Assembly (NCBI GenBank): GCA_934654795.1
Contig: CAKUGT010000002.1
Span: forward strand, 1-64,000
DNA from: an uncultured Collinsella sp.
Lineage (GTDB): Bacteria > Actinomycetota > Coriobacteriia > Coriobacteriales > Coriobacteriaceae
Reading direction: 5' to 3'
Length of the DNA: 64,000 bases
The notes under the pieces were generated by a model. The model was not told the DNA's origin, made no database searches, and worked only from the letters and a program-made list of their open reading frames with translations. The position numbers were made by a program, and so were the translations under genes. Shown here in pieces: positions 44,346-53,229 of this stretch. Position 1 is the first letter of the stretch; the number at the start of each line of letters is the position of its first letter.

Positions 44346-44413
44346 GTGTCTAGCAGCTAAACCCACAAACCTTATAGGTTGTTCGTTTAGCTGTTGGGAA
44401 GCATACTAGACAC
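44346..44413 (-). promoter_or_regulatory. Nested dyads in the cysK/Rrf2 intergenic region
   Basis: From outside inwards: GTGTCTAG/CTAGACAC (44346-44353, 44406-44413), CAGCTAAAC/GTTTAGCTG (44354-44362, 44385-44393) and AACCT-TAT-AGGTT (44368-44380). All arms match perfectly. It is nearest the cysK start and suits a dimeric regulator such as the divergent Rrf2 protein. Confidence 0.6.
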
Positions 44414-44548
44414 TAAAGCCTAGTAATGCAATAGGAAATAGGAGTTTATTGCAAGTTGATTAACCATCTTGACCGGAACGGGTATTTTCAAAGCCAATTT
44501 TTCGGCTAGAATTTCAACGAACTAAAAGACCGAAAGGCAGCACTATAT

Positions 44549-44977
44549 ATGTTGGTTTCTACTAAGGGCAGATATGCCCTGCGCGTTATGGTCGATCTGG
44601 CCGAGCACCAAGCGGCCGGTCGCATCCCGCTTAAAGAGATTGCGGCACGTCAGGGTATTTCGGAGAAGTACCTCGAGAATATTCTGGCGACGCTCGTGCG
44701 CGCCAATATGCTCTCGGGCATGCGCGGCAAGGGCGGCGGCTATGTGCTCACACGCCCGCCCGAGCAGTACACGGTGGGCGAGATCTTGCGCCTGACCGAG
44801 GGCAGCCTGGCGCCGGTCGCCTGTCTGGATGGCGACTGCAAGGGTTGCTCGCGATCTGATGAGTGCCCCACGCTCGACGTGTGGAAGAACCTGGACAAGC
44901 TCATCAACGACTACCTCGACGGCGTGACGCTCGATGCGCTCGTCGCCCCCAACGACGGCTACGACTACGTAATCTAG
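44549..44977 (+). CDS. Rrf2-family transcriptional regulator with a cysteine cluster
   Basis: A 142-residue winged-helix regulator (MLVSTKGRYALRVMVDLA, then the recognition region ISEKYLENIL and the wing GKGGGYVL). Cysteines C92, C97, C100 and C106 occupy the loop where IscR binds its 2Fe-2S cluster; CymR, the cysteine-metabolism relative, lacks them. It may therefore sense Fe-S or redox state. Being divergent from cysK, it is expected to control that gene. The ATG is preceded by GAAAGG at about 12 bases, rather distant. Confidence 0.9.
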   Translation: MLVSTKGRYALRVMVDLAEHQAAGRIPLKEIAARQGISEKYLENILATLVRANMLSGMRGKGGGYVLTRPPEQYTVGEILRLTEGSLAPVACLDGDCKGCSRSDECPTLDVWKNLDKLINDYLDGVTLDALVAPNDGYDYVI

Positions 44978-45045
44978 CCCCACCTGCCATGTGGGGACAG
45001 GGTGGAAATGGCAGATTCTCTCGCCCTTTGAGACTTGGCAAATAA

Positions 45046-45085
45046 GAAGGCCGCCCATTTCTTTGCGATGGGCGGCCTTCGTTTT
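45046..45085. terminator. Terminator between the Rrf2 gene and the YvlD-like gene
   Basis: GAAGGCCGCCCAT/ATGGGCGGCCTTC forms a 13-bp stem followed by GTTTTG on the plus strand. Confidence 0.88.
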
Positions 45086-45120
45086 GGGCTGTTGAGACGG
45101 GCGCGGCCGGAATGGTCGTT

Positions 45121-45486
45121 TTAGCCCTCAGCGATGCTGTCGAGGATGCTGCGCATGATGGATACCAGGATGCTGCCCATAAAGGCCGATCCAAAGCTGG
45201 CGATGGAGATGCCCGCGCCCAGCAGATTGACCGACAGGTAGCTGGCCAGCTCGAGCATAAAGCTGTTGACTACGAGCTGAAAAATACCCAGCGTAATGAT
45301 CGTGAGTGGCAGCGAGATGACCGTCAGGAACGGCTTGACGAGCGAATCGACGATGTTCAGGAACAGTCCCACGAAGGCGAAACAGACCCAGGCCTCGGCA
45401 AAACCGAAGGGCTGGATGCCGGGAACGAGGAACGTGGCAATCGCGATGGCGATCGAGGTAAAGAGCCAGTTAAGCATAAAGCGCAT
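45121..45486 (-). CDS. YvlD-like small membrane protein (phage holin 4 superfamily family)
   Basis: A 121-residue protein with four hydrophobic segments. The pattern NIVDSLVKPFLTVISLPLT followed by LGIF and VNSFML matches the PF04020 family, which includes B. subtilis YvlD. Despite the family name it is a chromosomal protein, and no phage gene is near. Function is not established. The ATG is preceded by GAAAGGA. Confidence 0.82.
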   Translation of the reverse strand: MRFMLNWLFTSIAIAIATFLVPGIQPFGFAEAWVCFAFVGLFLNIVDSLVKPFLTVISLPLTIITLGIFQLVVNSFMLELASYLSVNLLGAGISIASFGSAFMGSILVSIMRSILDSIAEG

Positions 45487-45673
45487 GGTGTGAATCCTTT
45501 CTTGCGCATGGCGTGGTGAGGGAGCGTGAGGGGCACATGCCTTTGCAACTCGGATAGATGCGCGGGCACGGCTCTGTTTGGGCGCCCATTGTCTCAGATA
45601 TTCGTGGAGCTTACGTGCGCATTCGGTTTCAAAACGGCGTTCGTCCTAGAAAACGCGCCGCTGGCAGAGAGTT

Positions 45674-45762
45674 TTGTCGCTTTAGTTTGGTGGTGTGCTA
45701 AACTGCTACGGGCAAAAGCCACAGGCGTTGCCCTATTGCATAGAACGGGCGAACGATGCCCG
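45674..45762 (+). promoter_or_regulatory. Promoter and structured leader of the YerC-type gene
   Basis: TTGTCG (45674-45679) and TAAACT (45699-45704) form a promoter-like pair. Two hairpins follow: GGGCAA/TTGCCC (45710-45733) with an inner GCC/GGC stem, and CGGGC/GCCCG (45746-45762). The rest of 45487-45673 shows nothing recognisable. Confidence 0.4.
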
Positions 45763-45809
45763 ATGTCAGTATCAACTTCGATGCCTTTTGGCGGGTTTGG
45801 CGGTGATCG

Positions 45810-46109
45810 ATGAATATCGAGAACATGTTTGACAAGCCTGATGTCAAGCAGCTGGTCCACGCATTTAGTCTTTTGGATGACGAGAAGGATATCCAAGCGT
45901 TTTTGACCGATATCTGCACGCCGCGCGAGATCTGCGATCTTTCGCAACGTCTGCAGGTTGCGCGTTATCTGGATGAGGGCGAGCCTTATGTTGAGGTTCA
46001 GGCCCGCACCGGCGCTTCGTCCACTACGGTGAGCCGCGTTTCAAAGGCGCTGAACGGCGAGTACGGCGGCTATCGCAAGATCCTCATCAAGCTGGAGGAT
46101 GGCGAGTAG
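45810..46109 (+). CDS. YerC/YecD family TrpR-related protein
   Basis: A 99-residue helix-turn-helix protein. DICTPREICDLSQRLQVAR and TGASSTTVSRVSKAL are the TrpR-superfamily landmarks. It is expected to be a DNA-binding regulator, but its target in this family is not known. The ribosome site is weak (GGCGGTG). It sits upstream of the addB-addA genes with a terminator between. Confidence 0.9.
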   Translation: MNIENMFDKPDVKQLVHAFSLLDDEKDIQAFLTDICTPREICDLSQRLQVARYLDEGEPYVEVQARTGASSTTVSRVSKALNGEYGGYRKILIKLEDGE

Positions 46110-46135
46110 GCCAGCGACAACAATGAATTACGAAG

Positions 46136-46161
46136 AACCGTCCCTCCGGGGGCGGTTTTTT
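46136..46161 (+). terminator. Terminator after the YerC-type gene
   Basis: ACCGTCCC/GGGGGCGGT forms a short stem followed by six T residues. Confidence 0.8.
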
Positions 46162-46265
46162 GATCCCTTGGGGACGGAGGAAATCTGTTGGCGTGGGGCA
46201 AATCTGTCCGCTTGGGCGGGTAGGATGGATGCATTGATTATTGCGAACAGTTTGAGCGGAGGACC

Positions 46266-49200
46266 ATGCCTGTTCGAATCTATACCACCAATGCCGACAC
46301 GGATTTGAGCGATGCCGAGTCGGCGCTGCTTGCCGACCTTATTGCCCGCCACGGGCGTGCCGTGCTGCTGGCGCCAACGTTTGCCGAGCTCGACCTGTGC
46401 CGTCATGATGCGGCGGAAGCCGGGATTTCGCTGGGTATTGACTACAAAACGCCTACATCGTGGCTTCGCTCGCTTTGGGAGCTTTTGGGCGACGGGCGCG
46501 GCTTCGTCGACAACCTGCAACGCCAGATGCTGTTTTCGGACATGGTAGCGCGTCTCGACGACGCCGACCTGCAGCCGCTTTCGCGCAGCCAGGGCACGGT
46601 GCGTATGCTCGCGCGTATGGCCCGCGATGTGCTGCCAGGTGTGGCAGGGACAGGTGCCGAGCGTTGCTGCGACAACGTTTGCAAGCCCAAGCCCAGAAGC
46701 GACGCCGAGGCTCGCGTGTTTGAACTTTTGTGCGCCTATGCGTGCGGCTTGGACCGTCGAGATATGGTCGAGCCCTGCGAGGCGGCTGACATTATGGCCG
46801 GTGCCCTGGCCGATAACCTGCCGGCGTGCACCCGCGCCGTATGCGTGCGCGGTATCACGTCGTTTACGCACGGCCTGCTCGAGTTACTGTCTGCCGTGGC
46901 GAACAATGGGGGAGAGGTCGTCGTGCTGCTTGCCCGCGAGCAGGCGGCGATGCGCGAGGACCTGGCTGCCGCCTTTGATGCCCGCGGTGTGCTGTTTGAG
47001 GTTGCACCGCTGGACGAGGATGCCGGCGCTCCCGCGATTGCTCCAAAGTCCGTCGTACGTCCTGCCTTTGTGGAAGTCGCCGGGCCCCATGCCCGTGCCC
47101 GTGTCTATGCGGACGTCATCGATAAGATGGTGAAAGCGCGCAAGGAGTCCAAGGTCAACGATGCCGCCTCCGCACCCGTCGACCTCGTGCGCGTACTCGT
47201 GGTGTCCGCCCGGGCACCCCAGCTGTTCGGCGAGCTTGCCGCTCGTTTGGCGGCGCGCCACGTTGCTGCCGAGACGGCCGAGTTCACGGCGTTTTCCCAA
47301 TCCATTGCGGGCAGGCAGTTTACGGCGCTCGCCAACCTGATCGAGCGTATGAAAGCCGCCGACGAGGGCATGGCGTCAAAGACCGAGTGGTGGCCCGCGC
47401 CGGAGCTTACCGACTGGATCTACAGTCCGCTTTCGGGCGCTGATGCCGTCAATGCCCGTACCTTCGATAAGAATATGCGACTGTCGCGCAGCAAGACCAC
47501 TGCGGGCGTCAAGAGCCTGCTGCAGAGCGTGCAGGGCCAGGTGAGGGGCGCCCGCAAGGCTGCCAGCGAAGAAAACTGGTTTAAGAACGTGCCATGCGTG
47601 GTCTCGGACGTGTTCCAAGCGCTGTGGCGCGACAAACCCGTGACGGCGCTCAAGGCCATGCTTGCCGTTGCCGAGGCGTTGCCCGATCGCTCGCTGGGCA
47701 GCTTGGATGGCCAAGCCCGTCGCCAGGCGGAGGTGGCTCTGCTGCGCCACGTCATCGACATCCTTATGAACGATGCTCGCGCGCTCGACGTGTCGCAGGC
47801 CGCGACCGTGCCCGTGCTCGATGGCATTCGCACCAAGGTGGACAAGCGTAGCACCGCCTACGATTACGAGACCTACGAGGTTGACCGTGCGCCACGCGCC
47901 CAAGTGCGCTTTGCTTCGCTTGCCGATGCGGCAGGCCTGCGCCCCGATAGCTACGATGCCGTGCTGTTTGCCGACGTCGACCTGGACAGTTATCCGCTCT
48001 CACATGAGGAGGGCCCGCTGGCCACGCTGACGGCAGAGTTAGATCGCAGCGGCGTGACGCTTGAGCCTGCGGCTTTGCTGCGCGCACGCTTTGGCCGCGC
48101 GATGCAAGCGGCACGCGGTCCGGTTGCGCTCGCTCGTGTGACCCACGATCGCCAGGCGCGCGAGTGCTACCCGGCCGCCGTGTGGACCGAGCTGCGGGCG
48201 CACGCCGAGGCCGCTGAAGCTGCTAAGGCAGCTGACGACGCTAAGGCCGCTGACGACGCTAAGGCCGCTGGCGCCGACAAGGCGAAGTGCGTGGGTGAGG
48301 GCGATATCGTAAGGGACTTCGATCCCGCGGCAGGCGAAGGTCTTAGGCGCGAGCGCGTGACCTGCGAAGCTCCTCAGCATCTGAGCGATGAGGCCGTGCC
48401 GTATTTGGTCCTGCGCCGTCGTGACGGCGAGGGCGAGGGCGCGCCGCTTGTGCCGCGCCTGACGTCCGCCTCGCAGATCGAGGCCTATTCCACCTGCCCG
48501 CTGTGCTGGTTCGTCTCGTATCGCGTCAAGCCCCAGTCGATCGACGCCGGCTTTGGCAACATGGAGAAGGGCAACTTTGTCCATGACGTGCTGGAGCACT
48601 TGCATGCCCGTCTGCCCCAGGTGGGCATGGAGCGCGTGACGCCCATGAATCTGCCGCGCGCGAAGGAGCTGCTGCACGAGGTCTTTGCCGAGACCCTGGC
48701 CGAGCACGCCGGCAAGCGCGGTACCGAGGGCCCGCTGGTGCCGCTCTCTCCAGTGGAGGAGCGCCAGGTGGCCGAGATTTTGCCGCAGCTGGAGGGCGTG
48801 CTTGCCTACGAGTCCGAGGCGCTTGCACCCTTTGCCCCGCGCTACCTTGAGTTCGCCTTTAATGAGCTTAAGGTCGAGTATGCCGGCTGGCCGCTTGGCG
48901 GGCGCATCGACCGCGTTGATGTGGATGCCGAGAATCGCGCCGTGGTAATCGACTATAAGCATCGTTCGGGTGTCGAGGAGTTTAAGCTCGCCGACCCCAC
49001 GGTGCGCGACGAGGAGTCGGGCGAGGCCCCCATCGACGACCCGCGCTGGCTGCCGCCCCATACCCAGACACTCATCTACGCGCAGGCCATGCGTCGGGCG
49101 CTGGATCTGGATACCCGCGCCGCGCTCTATTTTTCGACCAAGGGCGGCAAGCCGGCGTTGCGCGGCGCCGCGAGCACCGAGCTGCTCGAGGAAGAGCGCG

Positions 49201-49418
49201 GCGACGGTCGCATCCCGGGCCTTAAGAAAGGTTTCCCCGGCGAGGGTGGCAGCATGGACTTCGATGCGCTGCTCGATCGCGTGGAGACCGGCATTGCCGA
49301 GCGCCTACGCGAGCTCGAGGCAGGCAACGTTGCCGCCGTCGACCCGACGTCGGCTCAGGCCGTGCATGCGCGCTGCTCGTATAACCACGAAGGAACGTTT
49401 GTAAGGAGGGACGTGTAG
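46266..49418 (+). CDS. addB: AddB/RexB-like subunit of the double-strand break helicase-nuclease
   Basis: A 1050-residue protein. It is expected to pair with AddA to resect DNA ends for recombination. The C-terminal PD-(D/E)XK nuclease has D882 in GGRIDR and D896/K898 in VIDYK. The N-terminal helicase-like part lacks a Walker A motif, as in RexB-type subunits. The AddB-type Fe-S cysteines are incomplete: C744 and C747 lie before the nuclease domain but only C1037 follows it. An Ala/Asp/Lys low-complexity stretch of short repeats occupies about residues 648-670. ATG is preceded by GGAGGA. The addA gene follows after 3 bp. Confidence 0.88.
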   Translation: MPVRIYTTNADTDLSDAESALLADLIARHGRAVLLAPTFAELDLCRHDAAEAGISLGIDYKTPTSWLRSLWELLGDGRGFVDNLQRQMLFSDMVARLDDADLQPLSRSQGTVRMLARMARDVLPGVAGTGAERCCDNVCKPKPRSDAEARVFELLCAYACGLDRRDMVEPCEAADIMAGALADNLPACTRAVCVRGITSFTHGLLELLSAVANNGGEVVVLLAREQAAMREDLAAAFDARGVLFEVAPLDEDAGAPAIAPKSVVRPAFVEVAGPHARARVYADVIDKMVKARKESKVNDAASAPVDLVRVLVVSARAPQLFGELAARLAARHVAAETAEFTAFSQSIAGRQFTALANLIERMKAADEGMASKTEWWPAPELTDWIYSPLSGADAVNARTFDKNMRLSRSKTTAGVKSLLQSVQGQVRGARKAASEENWFKNVPCVVSDVFQALWRDKPVTALKAMLAVAEALPDRSLGSLDGQARRQAEVALLRHVIDILMNDARALDVSQAATVPVLDGIRTKVDKRSTAYDYETYEVDRAPRAQVRFASLADAAGLRPDSYDAVLFADVDLDSYPLSHEEGPLATLTAELDRSGVTLEPAALLRARFGRAMQAARGPVALARVTHDRQARECYPAAVWTELRAHAEAAEAAKAADDAKAADDAKAAGADKAKCVGEGDIVRDFDPAAGEGLRRERVTCEAPQHLSDEAVPYLVLRRRDGEGEGAPLVPRLTSASQIEAYSTCPLCWFVSYRVKPQSIDAGFGNMEKGNFVHDVLEHLHARLPQVGMERVTPMNLPRAKELLHEVFAETLAEHAGKRGTEGPLVPLSPVEERQVAEILPQLEGVLAYESEALAPFAPRYLEFAFNELKVEYAGWPLGGRIDRVDVDAENRAVVIDYKHRSGVEEFKLADPTVRDEESGEAPIDDPRWLPPHTQTLIYAQAMRRALDLDTRAALYFSTKGGKPALRGAASTELLEEERGDGRIPGLKKGFPGEGGSMDFDALLDRVETGIAERLRELEAGNVAAVDPTSAQAVHARCSYNHEGTFVRRDV

Positions 49419-49421
49419 ACC

Positions 49422-52400
49422 ATGGATCTTTCGACTTTGATGCCGCAACAGCTGCAGATCGTCAAAACGCTCGACCGTCCGCTGTTTGTTTCGGCAGGTG
49501 CCGGTTCGGGCAAGACCTTTACCCTCACGCGCCGCATCGTCTACGCGCTCTCGCCCGAATCCGGTCCGTTCGTTGAGCATCTGGACCAGGTGCTCGCCAT
49601 TACCTTTACCAAAGATGCCGCGGCCGAGATCCGCGACCGTGTGCGCCGCGCGCTTATCGAAGAGGGTATGGACGAAGAGGCCCTGACCGTCGACGACGCT
49701 TGGATCTCGACCATTCACGGCATGTGCTCGCGTATCCTGCGCGCGCACGCGCTGGAGCTGGGCATCGATCCCGAGTTCACGGTGCTTACCGATACCGATG
49801 AGCTTATGGATCAGGCTGTCGAGCATGTGCTGGGGCGCGCGACGGCGCCCGATGCCGCGCCTGAGCTCGCCGCCCCGCTTAAGGCCCTCTACGCTTGGTA
49901 TCCCATGGCGGGCGAGGGCGGGCCGTTTGGCGCCGGTACCACCATCAAAGGGCTGGTGCGCGACCTGCTGGAGCTATCGAGCCAGCTGCCGGGCGGCATG
50001 GACGATGTGTGCGTGGCGCGCGGCCAGGCTGACACCTCTGCGCTTGCCGACGCCTATCGCGCGGCGTTGGGTGCGAGCAAGGCCGCGACCGAGAAAGCGC
50101 AGGTGGCACTCGATGCCATCGACGCGTTTGAGGCGAGCGGCAAAACCATGGAGGATGCGGCGCGACTCATGATGTCGTGCAGCATGCCTCGGGCGAGCAA
50201 GGCGTTTCCTAAGGAGCAGGTGGAGCTGCTCAAGGCCGAGGCTGCCGATGCATTTATCAATATCGTGCTGGCCTGCGGTGGTCCCGCGCTCGATGCACTG
50301 GTGGGGCTTGCCCGTGCCTTAGAGGCGGAGTACCGTGCGCTCAAGGCCGACCAGTCCGCGCTCGACAATAACGATCTGTTGCGCATGGCATACGAGGCGC
50401 TGCGCGATTATCCCGCCATTCGAGCCGCCTACGAGGGCCGCTTTAAGATGGTCATGATCGATGAGTTCCAGGATACCGACCAGATGCAGGTCGATTTGAT
50501 CCGTTACCTAACGGGCGCGGGGGAGCGCGCACTGTGTACCGTAGGCGATGCACAGCAGTCGATTTATCGTTTCCGTGGCGCCGAGGTCGAGGTCTTCCGT
50601 CGCCAGGAGCGCAGGGTGGGCTCCTCTGCTGCGTCCGAGACGGCTGCCGCGTCCGATGCCCCCGCTGGCGAACTCGTCAAACTTGTGCGCAACTTCCGCA
50701 GCCACGACGAGGTACTGCGCTATGTGGCGCGCGTCTTTGACGGCGACACCGGTGGTTTGATGCGGGGGTTCTTGGATCTTGAACCGAGCGACAAACGCGA
50801 GGACAAGCTCAAGGCGAAGGCATCGCGCCGCCAGGCGATCTTCGTTGCCGGCGGCAGCACCCAGGAGCGAACGCAGGCGAAAGCTCGTGCGATTGCGGAG
50901 CGATTCCAAGCGCTCGTCAAAGCGGGGCAGCCCCAGGGCGATATGGTGTTGCTGCTGGGTCGCATGACCAATGCCGACGTCTACGCCCAGGCTTTCCGCG
51001 ACCAGGGGCTCGACTGCGTTATCGCGGGCGGCTCGGTCTTTGCCCAGGCTGCCGAGGTGCAGACGGTGCGTGCCCTGGTCTGCGCACTCGCCAATCCGGC
51101 CGATACGGCGCAGGGCCTTATGCCACTGCTCGCCTCGCCGATGTTTGCGCTCGGCGCCCAGGAGTTCCTGGCGCTGGCGACCAAGTTCGATAGCGAGACG
51201 GGGGAGACCTCGCGCCGGAATATCGACGTGGGCATCATGAGTGATTTCGACGTGCCGGGTTTGCAAGACTTGCCGCTCGTGACGCGCGCCCGCGAGGTGC
51301 TGCGGTATGCGCTTCGTCGCGTGGGCCGCGATTCGTTCGCCGCCATCGCGCGCGACGTGGTCAACGCCTCCGGCTGGTTTGTGCGTCTGGCACAACGCGG
51401 CCCCGAGGGCAAGGCCATTGCCGCCAACGTACTCAAGGCGCTCGATGCCGTGGCCGAGGCAGAGGTCGAGCTCGGCAATTCTCCGCGCTCCATTGCGCTA
51501 GCCTTCGACCGCTTCTTGGCGGGCAAGGAGGCCCCGGGCGCCCTCAACGAGGAGGGTGACGGCGCGGTGCGCATCATGACCGTGCATGCGTCCAAGGGTC
51601 TGGAGTATCCGGTCGTAGCGGTTGCCGAGTGTTTTGGCGTGCGCAAATCGTCCGGTGCGGCACAGATGGGCCGCGTCGACGGCGGGGCGCAGGTCGTGGC
51701 GCTGCCGGCTCGTTTTGATGGCGTTAAGCTTGCCGACGGAACCTTCGTGAAGGGCGATGACGTCAAAAAGCAGTTTGAGCACGCGTTTAAGGGCAAGGGC
51801 ACGTCGCTGTGGCTGCCGCCGGAGCTCATGGAGGACGTCTGCGCGACGGGTTCTCCCGCCGAGGCATTTGCTCGCCTGCGCAACGACGACCTGCAGCTTT
51901 CGCTCGAGGAGCGGGCCCGCTTGCTCTATGTCGCCATGACGCGTGCGCGAGAGCTGGTCATTCTGGCGATGGATACCGGCGTGAGCCGCGGCAAGGTGAC
52001 GGCGCCGACCTTCGATGCCGAGACCGATCTGACCTACGACGTGCTGCGTCGTATTCTGCCGACGGACGGCCTGGACATGCCGCAGCTCGATGCCGACCGT
52101 TTGGTGTTCGACAACTCCCAGCCGGGCGACTACGAGCTCATCTCGCTTTCGGACTTTACCTTTGGCGAGCAGGCGTTTGAGGCCAACGCTTCGCTGGATG
52201 CCGAGGGCAGGCTTGTCCGCGGCGATGCGGAGCCGGAGGGTGCCGGTGCGGATGCCTGCGCCGCCGTTCCCGGTCCTGCCGATCCCGAGCCCGATGCGTT
52301 TGAGCTCGTGTATCCCCAGGCGGTGGGCGTGCGCATGGGCACATGCCCGTATCCGGCGCGCGATTCGTACAGCTACTCGTCAATTGCCGCGGTGCTGCAT

Positions 52401-53054
52401 GCCGAGTCCGAGGACCGTGCCGCCGAGGCACACGTGCCCATGGACGAGGCCGGCGATGATGCGGAGTCGGATGGTTCCGAGATGACGGATGCGGACGTGG
52501 CTGCTGTCGAGCCCGCCGGCAACCCCATGGCGCTGGGCTCGGCGTTCCATGCCGCCTGCCAGTGGCTGATCGAGATGGGTGCCGATGAGCTGCCCGCCGC
52601 GCGTGCCGATGCGCTGGCGCGTCTGTGGCGCCTGACGCCGGAGCAGCGCGAGCGCTTCGACGTTGCCCTGGACCGCTGGCTCAAGTCGGCGGTCCGTGCC
52701 GAGCTGCTTGCCTGGCCGTGCGTTCGCGCCGAGGTGCCGTTCTTTTCGCTGGGCTGCGAGGACGAGGACATCGCCCGCTACGGTGCATATGCCGAAGGCG
52801 CCATCGATGCTTTGGCGACGAACCCGGCCGATCCGTCACGCGCGCTGGTCATCGACTACAAGACGGGCGGCACACCGGACGAGACGCCAGACCAGTTGCT
52901 GGAGAAGCACGTTCTGCAGGCACGCGTCTACGCCGATGTTCTGCATAAGGCGGGCTACGAGACGGTGACCGTCAAGTTCGTCCGCGTGGAGCAGGCGAAT
53001 CCAGCCATCTTCGTCGAACCCGCCGAACCTCAAGTAGTCACCTACAACCTCTAG
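49422..53054 (+). CDS. addA: AddA-type ATP-dependent helicase-nuclease subunit
   Basis: A 1210-residue UvrD-family helicase with a C-terminal nuclease. Walker A GAGSGKT lies at 26-32, motif II IDEFQDTD has D347/E348, then VGDAQQSIYRFRGAE, IMTVHASKGLEYPVV and LLYVAMTRARE. The terminal RecB-type nuclease has the D-Y-K triad at D1145 to K1147 (IDYKTG). The complex with AddB unwinds and degrades DNA from broken ends until it meets a Chi-like sequence. ATG has GGAGGGACG upstream. Confidence 0.95.
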   Translation: MDLSTLMPQQLQIVKTLDRPLFVSAGAGSGKTFTLTRRIVYALSPESGPFVEHLDQVLAITFTKDAAAEIRDRVRRALIEEGMDEEALTVDDAWISTIHGMCSRILRAHALELGIDPEFTVLTDTDELMDQAVEHVLGRATAPDAAPELAAPLKALYAWYPMAGEGGPFGAGTTIKGLVRDLLELSSQLPGGMDDVCVARGQADTSALADAYRAALGASKAATEKAQVALDAIDAFEASGKTMEDAARLMMSCSMPRASKAFPKEQVELLKAEAADAFINIVLACGGPALDALVGLARALEAEYRALKADQSALDNNDLLRMAYEALRDYPAIRAAYEGRFKMVMIDEFQDTDQMQVDLIRYLTGAGERALCTVGDAQQSIYRFRGAEVEVFRRQERRVGSSAASETAAASDAPAGELVKLVRNFRSHDEVLRYVARVFDGDTGGLMRGFLDLEPSDKREDKLKAKASRRQAIFVAGGSTQERTQAKARAIAERFQALVKAGQPQGDMVLLLGRMTNADVYAQAFRDQGLDCVIAGGSVFAQAAEVQTVRALVCALANPADTAQGLMPLLASPMFALGAQEFLALATKFDSETGETSRRNIDVGIMSDFDVPGLQDLPLVTRAREVLRYALRRVGRDSFAAIARDVVNASGWFVRLAQRGPEGKAIAANVLKALDAVAEAEVELGNSPRSIALAFDRFLAGKEAPGALNEEGDGAVRIMTVHASKGLEYPVVAVAECFGVRKSSGAAQMGRVDGGAQVVALPARFDGVKLADGTFVKGDDVKKQFEHAFKGKGTSLWLPPELMEDVCATGSPAEAFARLRNDDLQLSLEERARLLYVAMTRARELVILAMDTGVSRGKVTAPTFDAETDLTYDVLRRILPTDGLDMPQLDADRLVFDNSQPGDYELISLSDFTFGEQAFEANASLDAEGRLVRGDAEPEGAGADACAAVPGPADPEPDAFELVYPQAVGVRMGTCPYPARDSYSYSSIAAVLHAESEDRAAEAHVPMDEAGDDAESDGSEMTDADVAAVEPAGNPMALGSAFHAACQWLIEMGADELPAARADALARLWRLTPEQRERFDVALDRWLKSAVRAELLAWPCVRAEVPFFSLGCEDEDIARYGAYAEGAIDALATNPADPSRALVIDYKTGGTPDETPDQLLEKHVLQARVYADVLHKAGYETVTVKFVRVEQANPAIFVEPAEPQVVTYNL

Positions 53055-53066
53055 CCCTCAGATAAC

Positions 53067-53129
53067 TTGCGGTGGAATACGGACTGTTTTGGCCAAAAAA
53101 GCCGCCAAACAGTCCGCATTTCACCGCAA
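53067..53129. repeat. Long palindrome of the TTGCGGTGAAAT family, copy 2
   Basis: TTGCGGTGGAATACGGACTG with TTT is answered by the complement AAACAGTCCGCATTTCACCG with CAA, about 25 of 27 pairs. It follows the addA stop by about 13 bp. It is the same family as 41977-42055, with the element body conserved and the loop different. Confidence 0.8.
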
Positions 53130-53184
53130 CTCAATAGGAGCCGTGTTGGTTTGGCTAGGTTCGGGTGCCGTCCGCGCCGTGCGG

Positions 53185-53190
53185 TAAAAT
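53185..53190 (+). promoter_or_regulatory. Likely -10 box of dnaE
   Basis: TAAAAT within GCGGTAAAATCGTT, 40 bp before the dnaE start. No -35 at ideal spacing is obvious. The same GGTTAAAATCG context occurs before the M42 gene. Confidence 0.4.
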
Positions 53191-53229
53191 CGTTCAGTCA
53201 GAACACGAACCCGCATCGGAGCTCATCAC

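Noticed and set aside
45121..45486. Prophage remnant suggested by the holin-family name
   Set aside because: The family (YvlD-like) is common on chromosomes and no other phage gene occurs in the window.
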